A DNA stretch of 64,000 nucleotides, taken from the NCBI GenBank assembly GCA_019352875.1, contig JAAAFW010000008.1, positions 124,001 through 188,000 of the forward strand. The letters run 5' to 3'. Positions within the stretch are counted from its first letter, which is position 1; every line of letters begins with the position of its first letter. Below are positions 53,485-63,489 of this stretch, piece by piece. Position numbers and translations under genes: made by a program. Source of the DNA: Pedobacter cryoconitis. GTDB lineage: Bacteria > Bacteroidota > Bacteroidia > Sphingobacteriales > Sphingobacteriaceae. A model generated the notes under the pieces. The model did not search any database and was not told the origin of the DNA. It saw only the letters and a program-made list of their open reading frames with translations.

Positions 53485-54996
53485 TTAGTTTTTTGGTTCA
53501 AATACAGCATCAATATAAGGTTGGTGGTGGAAAAGCTCAGTAGAAATCCGCTCTGCCAACACCGCAATATGCTGTGCCCCGAAACCCATATATAAAGTAA
53601 GTGCCGTTAATGCAATAACAGGAATAACCAGTAATTGCTTTTTAAAATTACTTAAAGCATCAAATCCGGCAGCTTTCAGATCGGTAACAACCATTGGTTC
53701 TTTCCAGAAAACCTCTGCCCATAATTTCGCGATTACGTACATGGTAATAAAACTTGCAATCAAAATAGACGCCAGCAATATATAGGATCCGGAATTTAAA
53801 CTTTCGCTGATCAGATATAGCTTTGGCCAGAATCCGGAAAGCGGAGGAATTCCCACCAGGGAAAAGAACACAGCTGCCATAACCAGGGAAAGTTTTGGAT
53901 AACGCCTGTAGATGCCACCAAGTTCCGACATTTTATAAGTGCCGGCTATTTTATAAATCAGTCCAGCTATTAAAAACAGATTCGTCTTAATAACGATATC
54001 ATGGAAGAGGTAAAACAAAGCACCGGTCATCGCTTGTTCTGTATATAAAGCCAGACCGGCCAGCATATAGCCGATATGACAGATAATCAGGTAAGATAAC
54101 AATCTACGGATATCCGTCTTACCCAGGGCACCGATAGCACCCGTAACAAGTGTCGCACCGGCAACAAACAGAAAGACCCCTTTTAAAAATGAATCCGGAA
54201 TATAAATCAGCGTAAATACACGTATCAGCGCATAAATTCCGACTTTAGTTAACAAACCCCCAAAGATAGCGGCAATAGCAGAGGGCGGTGTATTATAAGA
54301 CGATGGCAGCCAAAAATACAAAGGAAAAACGGCCGATTTAATGCCGAAGCCCACAAAGAACAAAATAGCAGTTACATGGACCAGTTCCCGGTTTTCTATA
54401 TTTGCAATCTTAATAGAAAGATCTGCCATATTCAGACTTCCCGTAAGACCATAAAGAATACCGATCGCGGTTAAAAAGATAACCGAGGCCAGCAGGTTCA
54501 TGGTCACATAGTTAATCGCCCCCTCCAGCTGTGGTTTTCTTCCGCCCAGGGTCATCAGTACAAAAGAAGAGATAATAATAACCTCAAACCAAACGTAAAG
54601 ATTAAAGATATCTCCGGCCAGAAATGCGCCGTTAAGGCCCATCAGCAAAAAATGTACAATCGGGAAATACCCGTACTGTATCCGGTTTTTGGTAATGCCG
54701 GCACAGGAATAAATCGCGACAGCCAAACCTGCAATCGCAGTCAAAAGCATCAGTGTAGCGGATAAAGTATCTGCCACAAAGGTAATTCCAAAAGGCGCTT
54801 CCCAGCCCCCGCCCTGCATAGTTAAGATACCGAGGTTCCAGACTTTCATCCAAAGACCAAAGGCTAATAATACAATAACCAGGTTACCGGCAACACTGAT
54901 TATTTTCTGTGCTCTTACTTTTTTCCAGCAAAAGATCAATAAAATGGCAGTCAGCAAATGTAGCAGTACCGGAAGAATAATATATGGATCTGTCAT
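53485..54996 (-). CDS. mnhD: Na+/H+ antiporter subunit MrpD/MnhD
   Basis: 503 residues, about 14 membrane helices, homologous to NuoM/NuoN-type subunits of complex I. Phe-Asn-Leu-Tyr-Val-Trp-Phe-Glu-Val carries the conserved Glu, and Gly-Ile-Lys-Ser-Ala-Val-Phe-Pro-Leu and Leu-Thr-Lys-Val-Gly-Ile-Tyr-Ala-Leu carry conserved Lys residues of the proton path. It overlaps mnhC by four bases. Confidence 0.95.
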   Translation of the reverse strand: MTDPYIILPVLLHLLTAILLIFCWKKVRAQKIISVAGNLVIVLLAFGLWMKVWNLGILTMQGGGWEAPFGITFVADTLSATLMLLTAIAGLAVAIYSCAGITKNRIQYGYFPIVHFLLMGLNGAFLAGDIFNLYVWFEVIIISSFVLMTLGGRKPQLEGAINYVTMNLLASVIFLTAIGILYGLTGSLNMADLSIKIANIENRELVHVTAILFFVGFGIKSAVFPLYFWLPSSYNTPPSAIAAIFGGLLTKVGIYALIRVFTLIYIPDSFLKGVFLFVAGATLVTGAIGALGKTDIRRLLSYLIICHIGYMLAGLALYTEQAMTGALFYLFHDIVIKTNLFLIAGLIYKIAGTYKMSELGGIYRRYPKLSLVMAAVFFSLVGIPPLSGFWPKLYLISESLNSGSYILLASILIASFITMYVIAKLWAEVFWKEPMVVTDLKAAGFDALSNFKKQLLVIPVIALTALTLYMGFGAQHIAVLAERISTELFHHQPYIDAVFEPKN

Positions 54997-55346
54997 ATGT
55001 CCTGATCGTCTGAATTAAGTTGGTCAAGGTCATCAGTACCTGTGACCAGATATACTCTTTTTAATAATACAATAGCGAAGGCCTGCAGTCCGAAACTGAT
55101 GACGATTGCTGTTAAAATCAATGCCTGCGGAATGGGATCCGAATAGACCCCTTGCAGAGAACTAAAATCCCGCGGGATAACAGGAGGATTACCTTTATTG
55201 ATATCTCCTACCAGGAAAATAAGCAGATTAGCTCCGTTACCGATTAGGATCAGGCCCAACAGTAACTTCACCATACTCCTTCTAAACATCATGTAAGTAC
55301 CTGATGCGTATAATAATCCTATAAGTAAAACAAGTAGAAACTCCAT
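54993..55346 (-). CDS. mnhC: Na+/H+ antiporter subunit MrpC/MnhC
   Basis: 117 residues, three membrane helices, NuoK-like. Gly-Asn-Gly-Ala-Asn-Leu-Leu-Ile-Phe and [14 protein letters not shown] are family signatures. It is followed by mnhD with a four-base overlap and preceded by mnhB two bases away. Confidence 0.94.
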   Translation of the reverse strand: MEFLLVLLIGLLYASGTYMMFRRSMVKLLLGLILIGNGANLLIFLVGDINKGNPPVIPRDFSSLQGVYSDPIPQALILTAIVISFGLQAFAIVLLKRVYLVTGTDDLDQLNSDDQDI

Positions 55347-55348
55347 AA

Positions 55349-55759
55349 TTAAACACTTTCAGTTATGGTGAACAACATCGTCAGGGTCACTCCGAAAACA
55401 ACGAAATAAACACCAATTTCAAAAAACAGGGCCGACCCGATCAATCCGATCACTGGAACAGGCTCATTAAACCAGAGACCTGTCATCAGGGATTGTCCGC
55501 CGATCATCGGCAATACAGCACTTATCAGCGATAACAACAAACCGATTGGAATAAATACTCCCGGATGAATACGCAGAAACCTCCTGGTTTCTTTTAAGCC
55601 ATGTGCGAAGGAATGTAAAACAAAGGCAATTGCTGCGACAAGACCACCAACAAAACCACCGCCTGGTTCATAATGACCACGCAACAGTACAAATACTGAA
55701 AAAAGTATCAGCATAGGGAGAAGATAATTTGATGCAGTTCTTAAAATGATTGAATTCAT
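55349..55759 (-). CDS. mnhB: Na+/H+ antiporter subunit MrpB/MnhB
   Basis: 136 residues, about four membrane helices. [16 protein letters not shown] is the hallmark of MnhB, and Phe-Glu-Ile-Gly-Val-Tyr and Gly-Val-Thr-Leu-Thr-Met-Leu the second half. One base separates it from mnhA. Confidence 0.94.
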   Translation of the reverse strand: MNSIILRTASNYLLPMLILFSVFVLLRGHYEPGGGFVGGLVAAIAFVLHSFAHGLKETRRFLRIHPGVFIPIGLLLSLISAVLPMIGGQSLMTGLWFNEPVPVIGLIGSALFFEIGVYFVVFGVTLTMLFTITESV

Positions 55760-55760
55760 A

Positions 55761-58061
55761 TTATTCCTTTTCTGATGAACTGATTTTTAACTTAAGCATA
55801 CTGTAAACGCCCAGGGCAGCAATCGTTAAAACTGTAATTTCGATTAGCGTATCCGAGCCCCTGAAATCTACAAGAATAACGTTTACGACATTTTTACCTT
55901 TAGCCAGCGAATAGGCATTATCAGCATAAAACCGGCTGATTGTCTTATGTGTAGGCTCCTGCAATACTAAGAAAGCTATCATGGAAATCACTCCTCCAAA
56001 AATAGTGGAGATAATTGCATCCCTTATCTTAATAGCTTTGTTGGTCAGCGTTAAAAACGGCGGTAACTTTAATAGTATAAGCATAAATAACACCGCAGTC
56101 AGGGTATCTATTGTGAACTGGGTCATGGCCAGATCAGGTGCCCCATAAAAGACAAAGAGTAAACAGATACTGTAACCTACTATACTTAATGAAATGATAG
56201 AAGTTAATCTGGATGAAGTAAATATCAATACAAAAATTGCCGATACCATCATCACCAGAATCACCACATCATACATACTCACAGGTGTCATAGCACTGAA
56301 ATCTATCGAATGTGGAATTAGCTTAACCAGCTTCCAGCATAGTAGAATAAGCAGGAAAGAAATGATCGTAATCATATAGTTCCGCAGATAACCATTTTGC
56401 AGTTTGTGGGTAAAATAATGTGAAATCTGTTTAATACCCTCAGCCAGGCGAAGAAAGAAACTTCTGGTAGAAAAAGACTCAAACCTGTCCATAAACTGCA
56501 CCTGTGAATCGGCCGGTTTCCGCAGCAGATAAAGCACAACACCTCCCAACACAGTCACTCCGCTGAGCAGTAAAATCAGATTGAACCCATGCCACAGTTT
56601 AAGATCCGGCAAAGCCGGGTTACCACCGGCATTCGCCACAACGGCATTTACCAGCGGACTGCTTAATGCCGGGAAAAATCCAAAAAGCAAACTAAGCACG
56701 GCAAGCAAGACTGGTGGCCCCCATAACAGGAATTCGGGTTTCGTGGTATCTGCATAAGCTTCGGGTAATGCGCCCGTAAACGGCCTGAATCCAGCGACAT
56801 AACCAGCATAAGACAAGAGAACATTTGCAATAAGAACCAGTCCTGTAAGCTGTATAGCAAGCATTCCTGTCTGCATGGTCGCCTCATAAATAAGATCCTT
56901 TCCGATAAATCCGAATGTAAACGGAATCCCGGCACTCGATAATGCAGCAATACCAGCAGCAATTGCAACCGGCATCATTATTTTACGAAGACCGCTGAGT
57001 TTAGTCAGATCACGCGAATGTACAGCATGATCGATGATACCTGTACAAAGGAACAACGCGGCTTTATAAAGCGCATGCACCAGAATAAATACTGCAGCAG
57101 CAAGGAAAGACTCCGTAGTGCCAATGCCTATTAACAGAACGATAAGACCGAGCGCCGCAATTGTTGAATAAGCAAGTACACCTTTCAAATCTGTACGGAA
57201 CAATGATTGAAAAGCAGCATATAATAATGTAAATCCACCTACGATCATTAATGTATAGTTCCACAAAGGCTCTCCCCCGAGTACCGGACTTAATCTGAAC
57301 AGCAGGTATATACCGGCTTTCACCATTGTTGCGGAGTGCAGATAAGCAGATACTGGTGTTGGTGCTTTCATAGCACCCGGCAGCCAGAAATGGAAGGGGA
57401 ACATGGCAGATTTTGTAAATGCTCCTGCAAAAACAAAACATAGCATTAATACATATGAACCATGCTGTTTCAGTGTAGCTGATGCAGCTGTTAATGCCTG
57501 TATAGAGTAAGAACCGCCCACATTACCCATTAGTAAAACACCTGCAAGGAGCAAAAAGCCTCCTCCTCCGGTAATTGCGAGTGCAAGAACCGCGCTCTTG
57601 CGCGACGCTTCTTCCTTAGTATTCCAGCCGATCAGAAAGAATGAGCTGATACTGGTCAGTTCCCAGAAAATAAATAGGACCAGGAGGTTGTCCGAGAGTA
57701 CGAGTCCGAGCATGGCAGCCATAAACAGACTGAGACAGCTAAAGAATTTATGTATCTGGCTTCGGTCAGAAAGATAGGCCGCGGCATAGATGTATACAAG
57801 CGTTCCAATTCCCGTAATCATCAGACTGAAAAGCATGGCAAGCCCATCCAATTTAAAATCCAGGTTAACTCCCATTGCGGGAATCCAGGTGTACTTAAAC
57901 AGAATTTCTTTTCCTGCTGCTACCTCAGGTAGCCAGGTGGAAAAGTAGATCAGCAATGAAAGTGGAAGAAATGCAGGAATGAATCTTAACCAGCCATTTT
58001 GAAGCCTGAAAAACAGGAATAATAAAGCAAATAATATACCTGAGAGTACGGCTATGAGCAT
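55761..58061 (-). CDS. mnhA: Na+/H+ antiporter subunit MrpA/MnhA
   Basis: 766 residues, about 20 membrane helices. The NuoL-like core has Phe-Ile-Phe-Trp-Glu-Leu-Thr-Ser (conserved Glu), [14 protein letters not shown] and Ala-Thr-Met-Val-Lys-Ala-Gly. The C-terminal extension, which marks MrpA, includes [10 protein letters not shown] and ends in Asp-Phe-Arg-Gly-Ser-Asp-Thr (MbhE-like). The length is normal. It is the first gene of the complete A-G operon, which supports pH and Na+ homeostasis. Confidence 0.95.
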   Translation of the reverse strand: MLIAVLSGILFALLFLFFRLQNGWLRFIPAFLPLSLLIYFSTWLPEVAAGKEILFKYTWIPAMGVNLDFKLDGLAMLFSLMITGIGTLVYIYAAAYLSDRSQIHKFFSCLSLFMAAMLGLVLSDNLLVLFIFWELTSISSFFLIGWNTKEEASRKSAVLALAITGGGGFLLLAGVLLMGNVGGSYSIQALTAASATLKQHGSYVLMLCFVFAGAFTKSAMFPFHFWLPGAMKAPTPVSAYLHSATMVKAGIYLLFRLSPVLGGEPLWNYTLMIVGGFTLLYAAFQSLFRTDLKGVLAYSTIAALGLIVLLIGIGTTESFLAAAVFILVHALYKAALFLCTGIIDHAVHSRDLTKLSGLRKIMMPVAIAAGIAALSSAGIPFTFGFIGKDLIYEATMQTGMLAIQLTGLVLIANVLLSYAGYVAGFRPFTGALPEAYADTTKPEFLLWGPPVLLAVLSLLFGFFPALSSPLVNAVVANAGGNPALPDLKLWHGFNLILLLSGVTVLGGVVLYLLRKPADSQVQFMDRFESFSTRSFFLRLAEGIKQISHYFTHKLQNGYLRNYMITIISFLLILLCWKLVKLIPHSIDFSAMTPVSMYDVVILVMMVSAIFVLIFTSSRLTSIISLSIVGYSICLLFVFYGAPDLAMTQFTIDTLTAVLFMLILLKLPPFLTLTNKAIKIRDAIISTIFGGVISMIAFLVLQEPTHKTISRFYADNAYSLAKGKNVVNVILVDFRGSDTLIEITVLTIAALGVYSMLKLKISSSEKE

Positions 58062-58245
58062 AGTTTAATCAATAGATTTCAGTTTTAATATTTCGTGTGT
58101 CGTTTTCAATATATGAATTTCTATGGAAAAATCAGGCATTAAAGGCCGATTTAGACGAATAAATAGAAATTTTTGGAATTATCTGTCACTCATGTGACGA
58201 AAGCTTCACACTGAGGCTAAAAGTGCGGTAGATTCAGAATTTGAT

Positions 58246-59277
58246 TCAGGGCTTGAAAATATAGTAACTGAACCTGCCTTCACGGATCAGACTGAAAGCC
58301 GATTTTTCGCCCGTATAATACCCCAGGTCCATTGCTGAGATTGACTGCGATCCATCAGCCTGCTCGTCTATAAAGACATTTTGTTTAATCTTCAGCAGGT
58401 GCTGTCCTTTCTTAAGACTGAGAAAAGCTTTCCCCCTCCAGGTTTTAAGTGTATTATTTTCTATAAGCAGATAATCCTTACTGTTAAAATCCAATGTAGC
58501 GTTAGCTTGTGTATCGTGGTTTCTGGCCAGTTCAATCTGATCCGGCATTTCCTGATATGGCTTGGTACCAGCCGGCCGTACTCCTATCAGCCCCGCACCG
58601 TACAAAGCATGCCCCTTACCCTTAACCACATAAATAAGTTTATCAACCTTCCCATTATACAAATCACTGTCAGATGGCCACATAGAACTTGCAGAATAAA
58701 CATAAATGGCATCTGCTTTTTCTAAAATCGCGGCCATTTCTGCTTTAATCCGCCCGGCAGACCAGCTCAGATTCTTGTTCCACTCTTTATAGGTGTTCCT
58801 GGTTCTGCTGCCATCGAGTACCCAGGAGTAAAAAAAATCCGGATGCAGCAAAAAACCGTTTGTCATAATCAGCTTGTTTTTATTATTCCTGTAATGCAGG
58901 CTATCAGTCAGCTGACCGGAATGGTCCAGTTTATAATAACTCGTCGCATTGCCAGCCGTGCCTTCCAGATATTTTGCGGTAATCAATGTGATTTGCTGCT
59001 CTGGAAAATATAATGGGGCAGACAGGGTTGCATTATCAGTTTTCAGATCAAGCAATATTGATACTGCCGATCCTGGCTGTGTAGCAGAATCCCTGATATT
59101 AAGATAAACGCGATAGGCAGGAGGCAAAGACGGCTGAATATTTTCTGCCTTAAAGAAATAACGGTATCCCCCGAAAAAGAGCATACCAGAAACAATGGTT
59201 AACATTAACAACGCATATCTCTGGAGTTGTCCGCTGTAAAAGAGTTTCGGTACATTTTTTCCGGACATAAGGATCAT
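58246..59277 (-). CDS. Membrane-anchored protein of unknown function
   Basis: About 343 residues from the ATG at 59275-59277; the frame continues to a TTG seven codons upstream, and another ATG lies three codons inside. One N-terminal membrane helix (Leu-Met-Leu-Thr-Ile-Val-Ser-Gly-Met-Leu-Phe-Phe-Gly) follows a basic stretch, so most of the protein should be periplasmic. The rest is beta-rich, with no family or catalytic motif recognised; a Trp/Tyr-rich region around 150-210 (Trp-Val-Leu-Asp-Gly-Ser-Arg, Ser-Met-Trp-Pro-Ser-Asp-Ser-Asp) may bind a ligand. It lies 184 bases after mnhA start on the same strand and is transcribed toward it. Confidence 0.7.
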   Translation of the reverse strand: MILMSGKNVPKLFYSGQLQRYALLMLTIVSGMLFFGGYRYFFKAENIQPSLPPAYRVYLNIRDSATQPGSAVSILLDLKTDNATLSAPLYFPEQQITLITAKYLEGTAGNATSYYKLDHSGQLTDSLHYRNNKNKLIMTNGFLLHPDFFYSWVLDGSRTRNTYKEWNKNLSWSAGRIKAEMAAILEKADAIYVYSASSMWPSDSDLYNGKVDKLIYVVKGKGHALYGAGLIGVRPAGTKPYQEMPDQIELARNHDTQANATLDFNSKDYLLIENNTLKTWRGKAFLSLKKGQHLLKIKQNVFIDEQADGSQSISAMDLGYYTGEKSAFSLIREGRFSYYIFKP

Positions 59278-59366
59278 AGTGACGCAAACATAAGGCAAGA
59301 CCGGGAATAATTTCCCCCTCTCCTTTATTCGCCAGTTAACATTTGTGATTTGCTGATATCAAGTAT

Positions 59367-60506
59367 TTATACGCTCCCGTTCTTCCTGTTTTTTGGCTGC
59401 CCCATTGGAAGACTAAACCAAAAAGTACTACCCTCTCCTTCCACACTACGGACGCCGATTTCCCCGCCATGTTTTTTAATAATTTCCGAGCATATATAAA
59501 GACCTAATCCGAGACCGGTATATTGGCCACCTTGAGTATCGGCCTGATAGTAACGCTGGAAGACCTGACTCACTTTTGCAGCTGAAATACCAGGCCCCTT
59601 ATCAGTTACCGAAATTACGGCATATCCCTGGACCGCTTCCGCCTGAAGCAAAATGACGCCACTATCCGGTGCGTATTTAATTGCATTGTTAACCAGATTA
59701 ACCAGGACCTGCTCGATTCTCAATGAATCTGCATAGATATTTAATACACCATTATCCTGTATGACTAATTCGAATCCTGCATGTTTTGCAATATTCTTAC
59801 AATCTGCTGTAAGCGAGCTGACTGAAAACCATGATTTTCTGAGCTGCAGCTGTGCAGTATTGTACTGACTGGCGTTTAGCAGATCATTGATCAGGAACGA
59901 TACTTTATCGGCGCTTTTAATCGCGGTATTTAGCAGGGTAGTTACTTTTTCCCCGCCGGATGTACCCAATATCCTATCCAGAATCTGCAAACTGGCTTTA
60001 AGACTGGTAACCGGAGTTTTCAGTTCATGGCTGGCTATGCTGATAAACTCTTCCTTCTGCTGCAATGCTGCAATATGCGTGTCAATATCTGCGCATAAAC
60101 CAAACCACTTCTGAACTTTACCATTTTGTTCGTGATAAGGGGTCGCACTAATCTGATACCATACAAATACCTGCTGATTATTTTCCAAACGTGCCTGCAC
60201 CTGTAATGGTACTTCCTGTTCTATGCTTTTAAGCCATGCCTTTATTAATGTTGCTTTATCCTGCTGATGCACTCTGGACAAAATGATCCGGAAATCCACA
60301 GACTTGTTGTTCAGGTTAAAATAGGCGGCAAAACGCTGATTAACATAGTCGATTTTCCCTTGCGAATCTGCAGTCCAGATTAAACCCGGTAACAGGTTCG
60401 CCAGAAAACGGAAATGCTTTTTCTCCGCTTCTGCATGTTGCCTTGCTTCCAAAAATTGGTTTTGGTAGCTGAACCTGCGATCTGAGTTTAATTCGGATGA
60501 TGCCAT
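59367..60506 (-). CDS. PAS-domain sensor histidine kinase
   Basis: 379 residues, no membrane helix, so cytoplasmic. A PAS domain (~33-145; Leu-Pro-Gly-Leu-Ile-Trp-Thr-Ala-Asp, with Tyr-Phe-Asn-Leu and PAC-like Trp-Phe-Gly-Leu-Cys-Ala-Asp-Ile-Asp) is followed by the H-box Ile-Ala-Ser-His-Glu-Leu-Lys-Thr-Pro (His160). The ATPase has N-box Leu-Val-Asn-Asn-Ala-Ile-Lys-Tyr, G1 Asp-Lys-Gly-Pro-Gly-Ile, and G2 Gly-Leu-Gly-Leu-Gly-Leu-Tyr. No response-regulator gene is next to it, so its partner is unknown. The signal is likewise unknown; many such PAS kinases in Bacteroidota are orphans. Confidence 0.94.
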   Translation of the reverse strand: MASSELNSDRRFSYQNQFLEARQHAEAEKKHFRFLANLLPGLIWTADSQGKIDYVNQRFAAYFNLNNKSVDFRIILSRVHQQDKATLIKAWLKSIEQEVPLQVQARLENNQQVFVWYQISATPYHEQNGKVQKWFGLCADIDTHIAALQQKEEFISIASHELKTPVTSLKASLQILDRILGTSGGEKVTTLLNTAIKSADKVSFLINDLLNASQYNTAQLQLRKSWFSVSSLTADCKNIAKHAGFELVIQDNGVLNIYADSLRIEQVLVNLVNNAIKYAPDSGVILLQAEAVQGYAVISVTDKGPGISAAKVSQVFQRYYQADTQGGQYTGLGLGLYICSEIIKKHGGEIGVRSVEGEGSTFWFSLPMGQPKNRKNGSV

Positions 60507-60720
60507 TCATTTGAGTTTTAGTGTATAAGTCGACATCTTAAAGATAAGCAATTAACTGATTTTTAACATATTCATTTCATTCAAAGTGCCCTCTAAAGCA
60601 GTTTTAAGAGGCAATTCTATTTTTTTTCCTGACATAGTGTATAATTTCAGTCATTTAATTAAATTGGTAAAATGAAAATTACGCAAGCGTTTGTGTAAAT
60701 CATTCTATATAATAGATGTA

Positions 60721-60728
60721 TATATTTG
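60721..60728 (+). promoter_or_regulatory. TAnnTTTG match immediately before the CBM9-like gene
   Basis: TATATTTG matches the Bacteroidota -7 consensus exactly but is only five bases upstream of the ATG; a transcript from here would be leaderless or nearly so. No correctly spaced -33 TTG was seen. Confidence 0.25.
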
Positions 60729-60732
60729 ATAA

Positions 60733-61359
60733 ATGAAGACACTAACCGTGCCCTGTATTCCTGCCGGCGAACCATTGGAACAATTCCTTTACGACTCGGC
60801 CAGCAGCTTTATTGATCAGCAACCCTGGCCATCCGGTTTTTCCGTTCCTCAGGCAGTTTTCAGCATCGCTCATCGCACCACATCTATTTTTGTACTTTTT
60901 CAGATTAGCGAAAAAGAGATCAGGGCTGTCAACACCGGCATTAACACACCCGTCTATGAAGACTCCTGCGTGGAATTCTTTCTGCAGTTACCTGGAGAAG
61001 ACGGTTATTATAACTTTGAATTCAATTGTACCGGCACCGTTCTGGCCGGCTACGGCCCCGGCAGGACGCGGGAATTACTCCCGGAAAAAATCGTCTCCCA
61101 AATCAAACGAACAGTAAAAATTACCAGGGGAGCGGAACGAACAGATATCAGCTGGGAACTGATCGCTGAAATTCCGTCAACCGTATTCTGCAAACATAAC
61201 TTGTCAACTTTTGCGGGACTGACCTGCAAAGCTAATTTTTATAAATGTGGCGATGAACTAACGGAGCCTCATTATCTTGCATGGAACAATATTCAAACAG
61301 AAGAACCTGATTTCCACCTGCCTGAATATTTCGGACAGCTAACATTTAACCAAATATAA
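60733..61359 (+). CDS. CBM9-like carbohydrate-binding protein
   Basis: 208 residues, no obvious signal peptide. The carbohydrate-binding family 9-like fold shows as Thr-Ser-Ile-Phe-Val-Leu-Phe-Gln-Ile, Val-Tyr-Glu-Asp-Ser-Cys-Val-Glu-Phe-Phe-Leu and Tyr-Tyr-Asn-Phe-Glu-Phe-Asn, then Trp-Glu-Leu-Ile-Ala-Glu-Ile-Pro. Family members bind sugars or lie next to glycan-use genes. The sugar transporter gene follows after ten bases, so the two form an operon. A TATATTTG element at 60721-60728 lies only five bases before the ATG. Confidence 0.85.
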   Translation: MKTLTVPCIPAGEPLEQFLYDSASSFIDQQPWPSGFSVPQAVFSIAHRTTSIFVLFQISEKEIRAVNTGINTPVYEDSCVEFFLQLPGEDGYYNFEFNCTGTVLAGYGPGRTRELLPEKIVSQIKRTVKITRGAERTDISWELIAEIPSTVFCKHNLSTFAGLTCKANFYKCGDELTEPHYLAWNNIQTEEPDFHLPEYFGQLTFNQI

Positions 61360-61369
61360 AATCTGAAAC

Positions 61370-62659
61370 ATGAACCAAAACTCTACTACTTTGACACAGC
61401 CGGCTCCTAAAGCAGGCATACCGCCAATTGCAATTATCGGTATCCTGTTCTTTATATTCGGTTTTATCACCTGGCTGAATTCAGTATTAATCCCTTACTT
61501 GAAAATTGCATGCGAATTAAATAATTTCGAATCTTACCTGGTGGCATTCGCATTTTATATTGCTTATCTAGTTATGGCTGTCCCTTCAGCCATGGTGCTC
61601 AAGGCTACCGGCTTTAAAAAGGGAATGTCTTTCGGGCTCGTTGTAATTGCACTGGGTGCCCTGATCTTCATACCCGCCGCGCTAACCAGAACCTATGGAC
61701 TATTCCTGCTTGGTCTATTCGTACAGGGGACAGGACTTGCACTGCTGCAAACAGCCTCTAACCCTTATATTACTATTCTGGGGCCATTGGAAAGTGCTGC
61801 CAAAAGAATCAGTATCATGGGTATATGTAACAAAGTCGCCGGAGGTATTGCACCGATTGCACTGGGCGCAGTAGCTTTAAAAGATGCAGATGCACTGACA
61901 GCAAGACTGCATACCTTAACTGAAGCTGTAAAAGCTGAGCAGCTGAATGAACTGGCTTCAAGAGTTATTATGCCTTACATTATTATTGTCGTTGTTCTTC
62001 TTATTCTGGCGACATGGATCTACTTCTCTACCCTTCCTGAAATTGATACAGACAAGGAAGACGAAAGCGTAGCAACAGCCAACGTAGGGAAAACTTCTGT
62101 GTTACAGTTTCCACACCTAATTCTGGGCGTAATCACGTTATTCCTTTATGTAGGTGTAGAGGTTCTGGCCGGAGACTCGATTATTAGTTATGGTGTTTCA
62201 CAGCATATATCCTTGTCCACTGCAAAATTCTTCACTACCTGTACACTATTCGCTATGATTGCGGGATATATTGTTGGAATATTGTGTATTCCAAAATACT
62301 TCTCACAGGATAAAGCATTAGTTGTTTCGGCTATATCAGGAATTGTATTTGCACTGGCAGCAATATTTACTCACGGATATGTTTCTGTACTTTGTATTGC
62401 ATTTTTAGGATTCTCGAACTCATTAATGTGGCCTGCGATCTGGCCGCTGGCATTAGCGGGCCTGGGCCGATTTACCAAAGTAGGTTCTTCCCTTCTGATC
62501 ATGGGTATAGCCGGGGGTGCGATTGTACCATTAATTTATGGTAGTCTTGTAGACAAATTCAGTGCTCAGGAGGCTTACTGGATCCTGGTACCATGTTATG
62601 CCTTTATCTTATTTTATGCGACCGTCGGACATAAGATCCGGAGAAAAATAACATCGTAA
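61370..62659 (+). CDS. Sugar MFS transporter (FucP/GluP type)
   Basis: 429 residues, about 12 membrane helices. Phe-Gly-Phe-Ile-Thr-Trp-Leu-Asn-Ser-Val-Leu-Ile-Pro-Tyr-Leu, Gly-Phe-Lys-Lys-Gly-Met, Gly-Thr-Gly-Leu-Ala-Leu-Leu-Gln-Thr-Ala-Ser-Asn-Pro-Tyr-Ile and a later Gly-Val-Glu-Val-Leu-Ala-Gly-Asp-Ser-Ile are diagnostic of the fucose/glucose/galactose:H+ symporters of the FHS family. It should import a monosaccharide across the inner membrane. It is cotranscribed with the CBM9-like gene and followed by a strong terminator. Confidence 0.93.
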   Translation: MNQNSTTLTQPAPKAGIPPIAIIGILFFIFGFITWLNSVLIPYLKIACELNNFESYLVAFAFYIAYLVMAVPSAMVLKATGFKKGMSFGLVVIALGALIFIPAALTRTYGLFLLGLFVQGTGLALLQTASNPYITILGPLESAAKRISIMGICNKVAGGIAPIALGAVALKDADALTARLHTLTEAVKAEQLNELASRVIMPYIIIVVVLLILATWIYFSTLPEIDTDKEDESVATANVGKTSVLQFPHLILGVITLFLYVGVEVLAGDSIISYGVSQHISLSTAKFFTTCTLFAMIAGYIVGILCIPKYFSQDKALVVSAISGIVFALAAIFTHGYVSVLCIAFLGFSNSLMWPAIWPLALAGLGRFTKVGSSLLIMGIAGGAIVPLIYGSLVDKFSAQEAYWILVPCYAFILFYATVGHKIRRKITS

Positions 62660-62662
62660 TCC

Positions 62663-62696
62663 AAACGGAGGGCGTCTGAAAAGGCGCCCTCCGTTT
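62663..62696. terminator. Bidirectional terminator after the sugar transporter gene
   Basis: GC-rich 12+12 base repeat (AAACGGAGGGCG and complement) with a ten-base loop, flanked by A and T tracts, ending at the stop codon of the converging rhodanese-thioredoxin gene. Confidence 0.9.
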
Positions 62697-63445
62697 TATT
62701 TTTTCACTAGTTCGATCAGCCTGATCAGATCTTTTTCAGACTGATATCCTGTCACCCTTTTTATTTCAACGCCGTCACGATAGACAGCAACTGCTGGAAG
62801 TCCTTCTATTTTAAGTGTTTTAGCCAGATCTTTAGCTTTCTCAACATCTACCCTTTCTACAGCAACTTCTCCCTGATACTGTGTTTTTAATTTAGTCAGC
62901 GCCGGTTCCATTTTCTTGCAGGGCAGACACCATTCTGCATAAAAATCTACCAGTACATATTGATGCGCAGCGAGCATCTGCTTAAAATCTGCTGCCAGAT
63001 AAGTATCTCCTTTTTTCACATCACCAGTTTCAACCGGCAAATCTGCCTGTTCCCATGACATGATACCGCCTTTGAGTTCGGTGATCTGGGTAAACCCCAT
63101 AGTCTCCATCTGTTTTACAGCTGCCGCACTTCTGCCACCACCTTTACAATAAATATATACCGGTGCGTTTTTATCTAGCTTTGCCAGCTGATCTTTAAAC
63201 TGTTCAGCATTGAAATTATAATTGACAGCATTATTTAAATGTGAAGATTTAAACTCATCAGGTGTACGGACATCAATAAGCTGGGGCTTTGAGCTGGTTT
63301 TAAGCTGAAGCTGAAATTCTTCAGCGGAAACTACATTGACACTGGTCTGGGCAGAAGATACCAGCGTAACACAACTCAGCAGTATCAGTTGAAAAATAAA
63401 CCATAATCTGGCACTTTTAATTATCTGAGACGGGGATATTTTCAT
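62696..63445 (-). CDS. Periplasmic rhodanese-thioredoxin fusion protein
   Basis: 249 residues with a signal peptide (hydrophobic ~15-32, ending Ser-Ser-Ala-Gln). Residues ~38-140 are a rhodanese domain: Leu-Ile-Asp-Val-Arg-Thr-Pro-Asp-Glu-Phe and active-site Cys100 in Ile-Tyr-Cys-Lys-Gly-Gly-Gly-Arg-Ser. Residues ~145-249 are thioredoxin: Val-Asp-Phe-Tyr-Ala-Glu-Trp-Cys173-Leu-Pro-Cys176-Lys and Ile-Glu-Gly-Leu-Pro-Ala (cis-Pro). The two thiol chemistries on one periplasmic chain suggest transfer or reduction of persulfides or of a disulfide partner. No sulfur-metabolism gene is adjacent. Confidence 0.92.
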   Translation of the reverse strand: MKISPSQIIKSARLWFIFQLILLSCVTLVSSAQTSVNVVSAEEFQLQLKTSSKPQLIDVRTPDEFKSSHLNNAVNYNFNAEQFKDQLAKLDKNAPVYIYCKGGGRSAAAVKQMETMGFTQITELKGGIMSWEQADLPVETGDVKKGDTYLAADFKQMLAAHQYVLVDFYAEWCLPCKKMEPALTKLKTQYQGEVAVERVDVEKAKDLAKTLKIEGLPAVAVYRDGVEIKRVTGYQSEKDLIRLIELVKK

Positions 63446-63489
63446 ATAATTCTATTCTTTTCGTTTAACTGTCCTCACAAATTTAAACA

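Noticed and set aside
55761..58061. Possibility that mnhA is a complex-I-type NuoL gene
   Set aside because: The C-terminal MrpA extension and the adjacent mnhB-G genes in order make Mrp the clear assignment.
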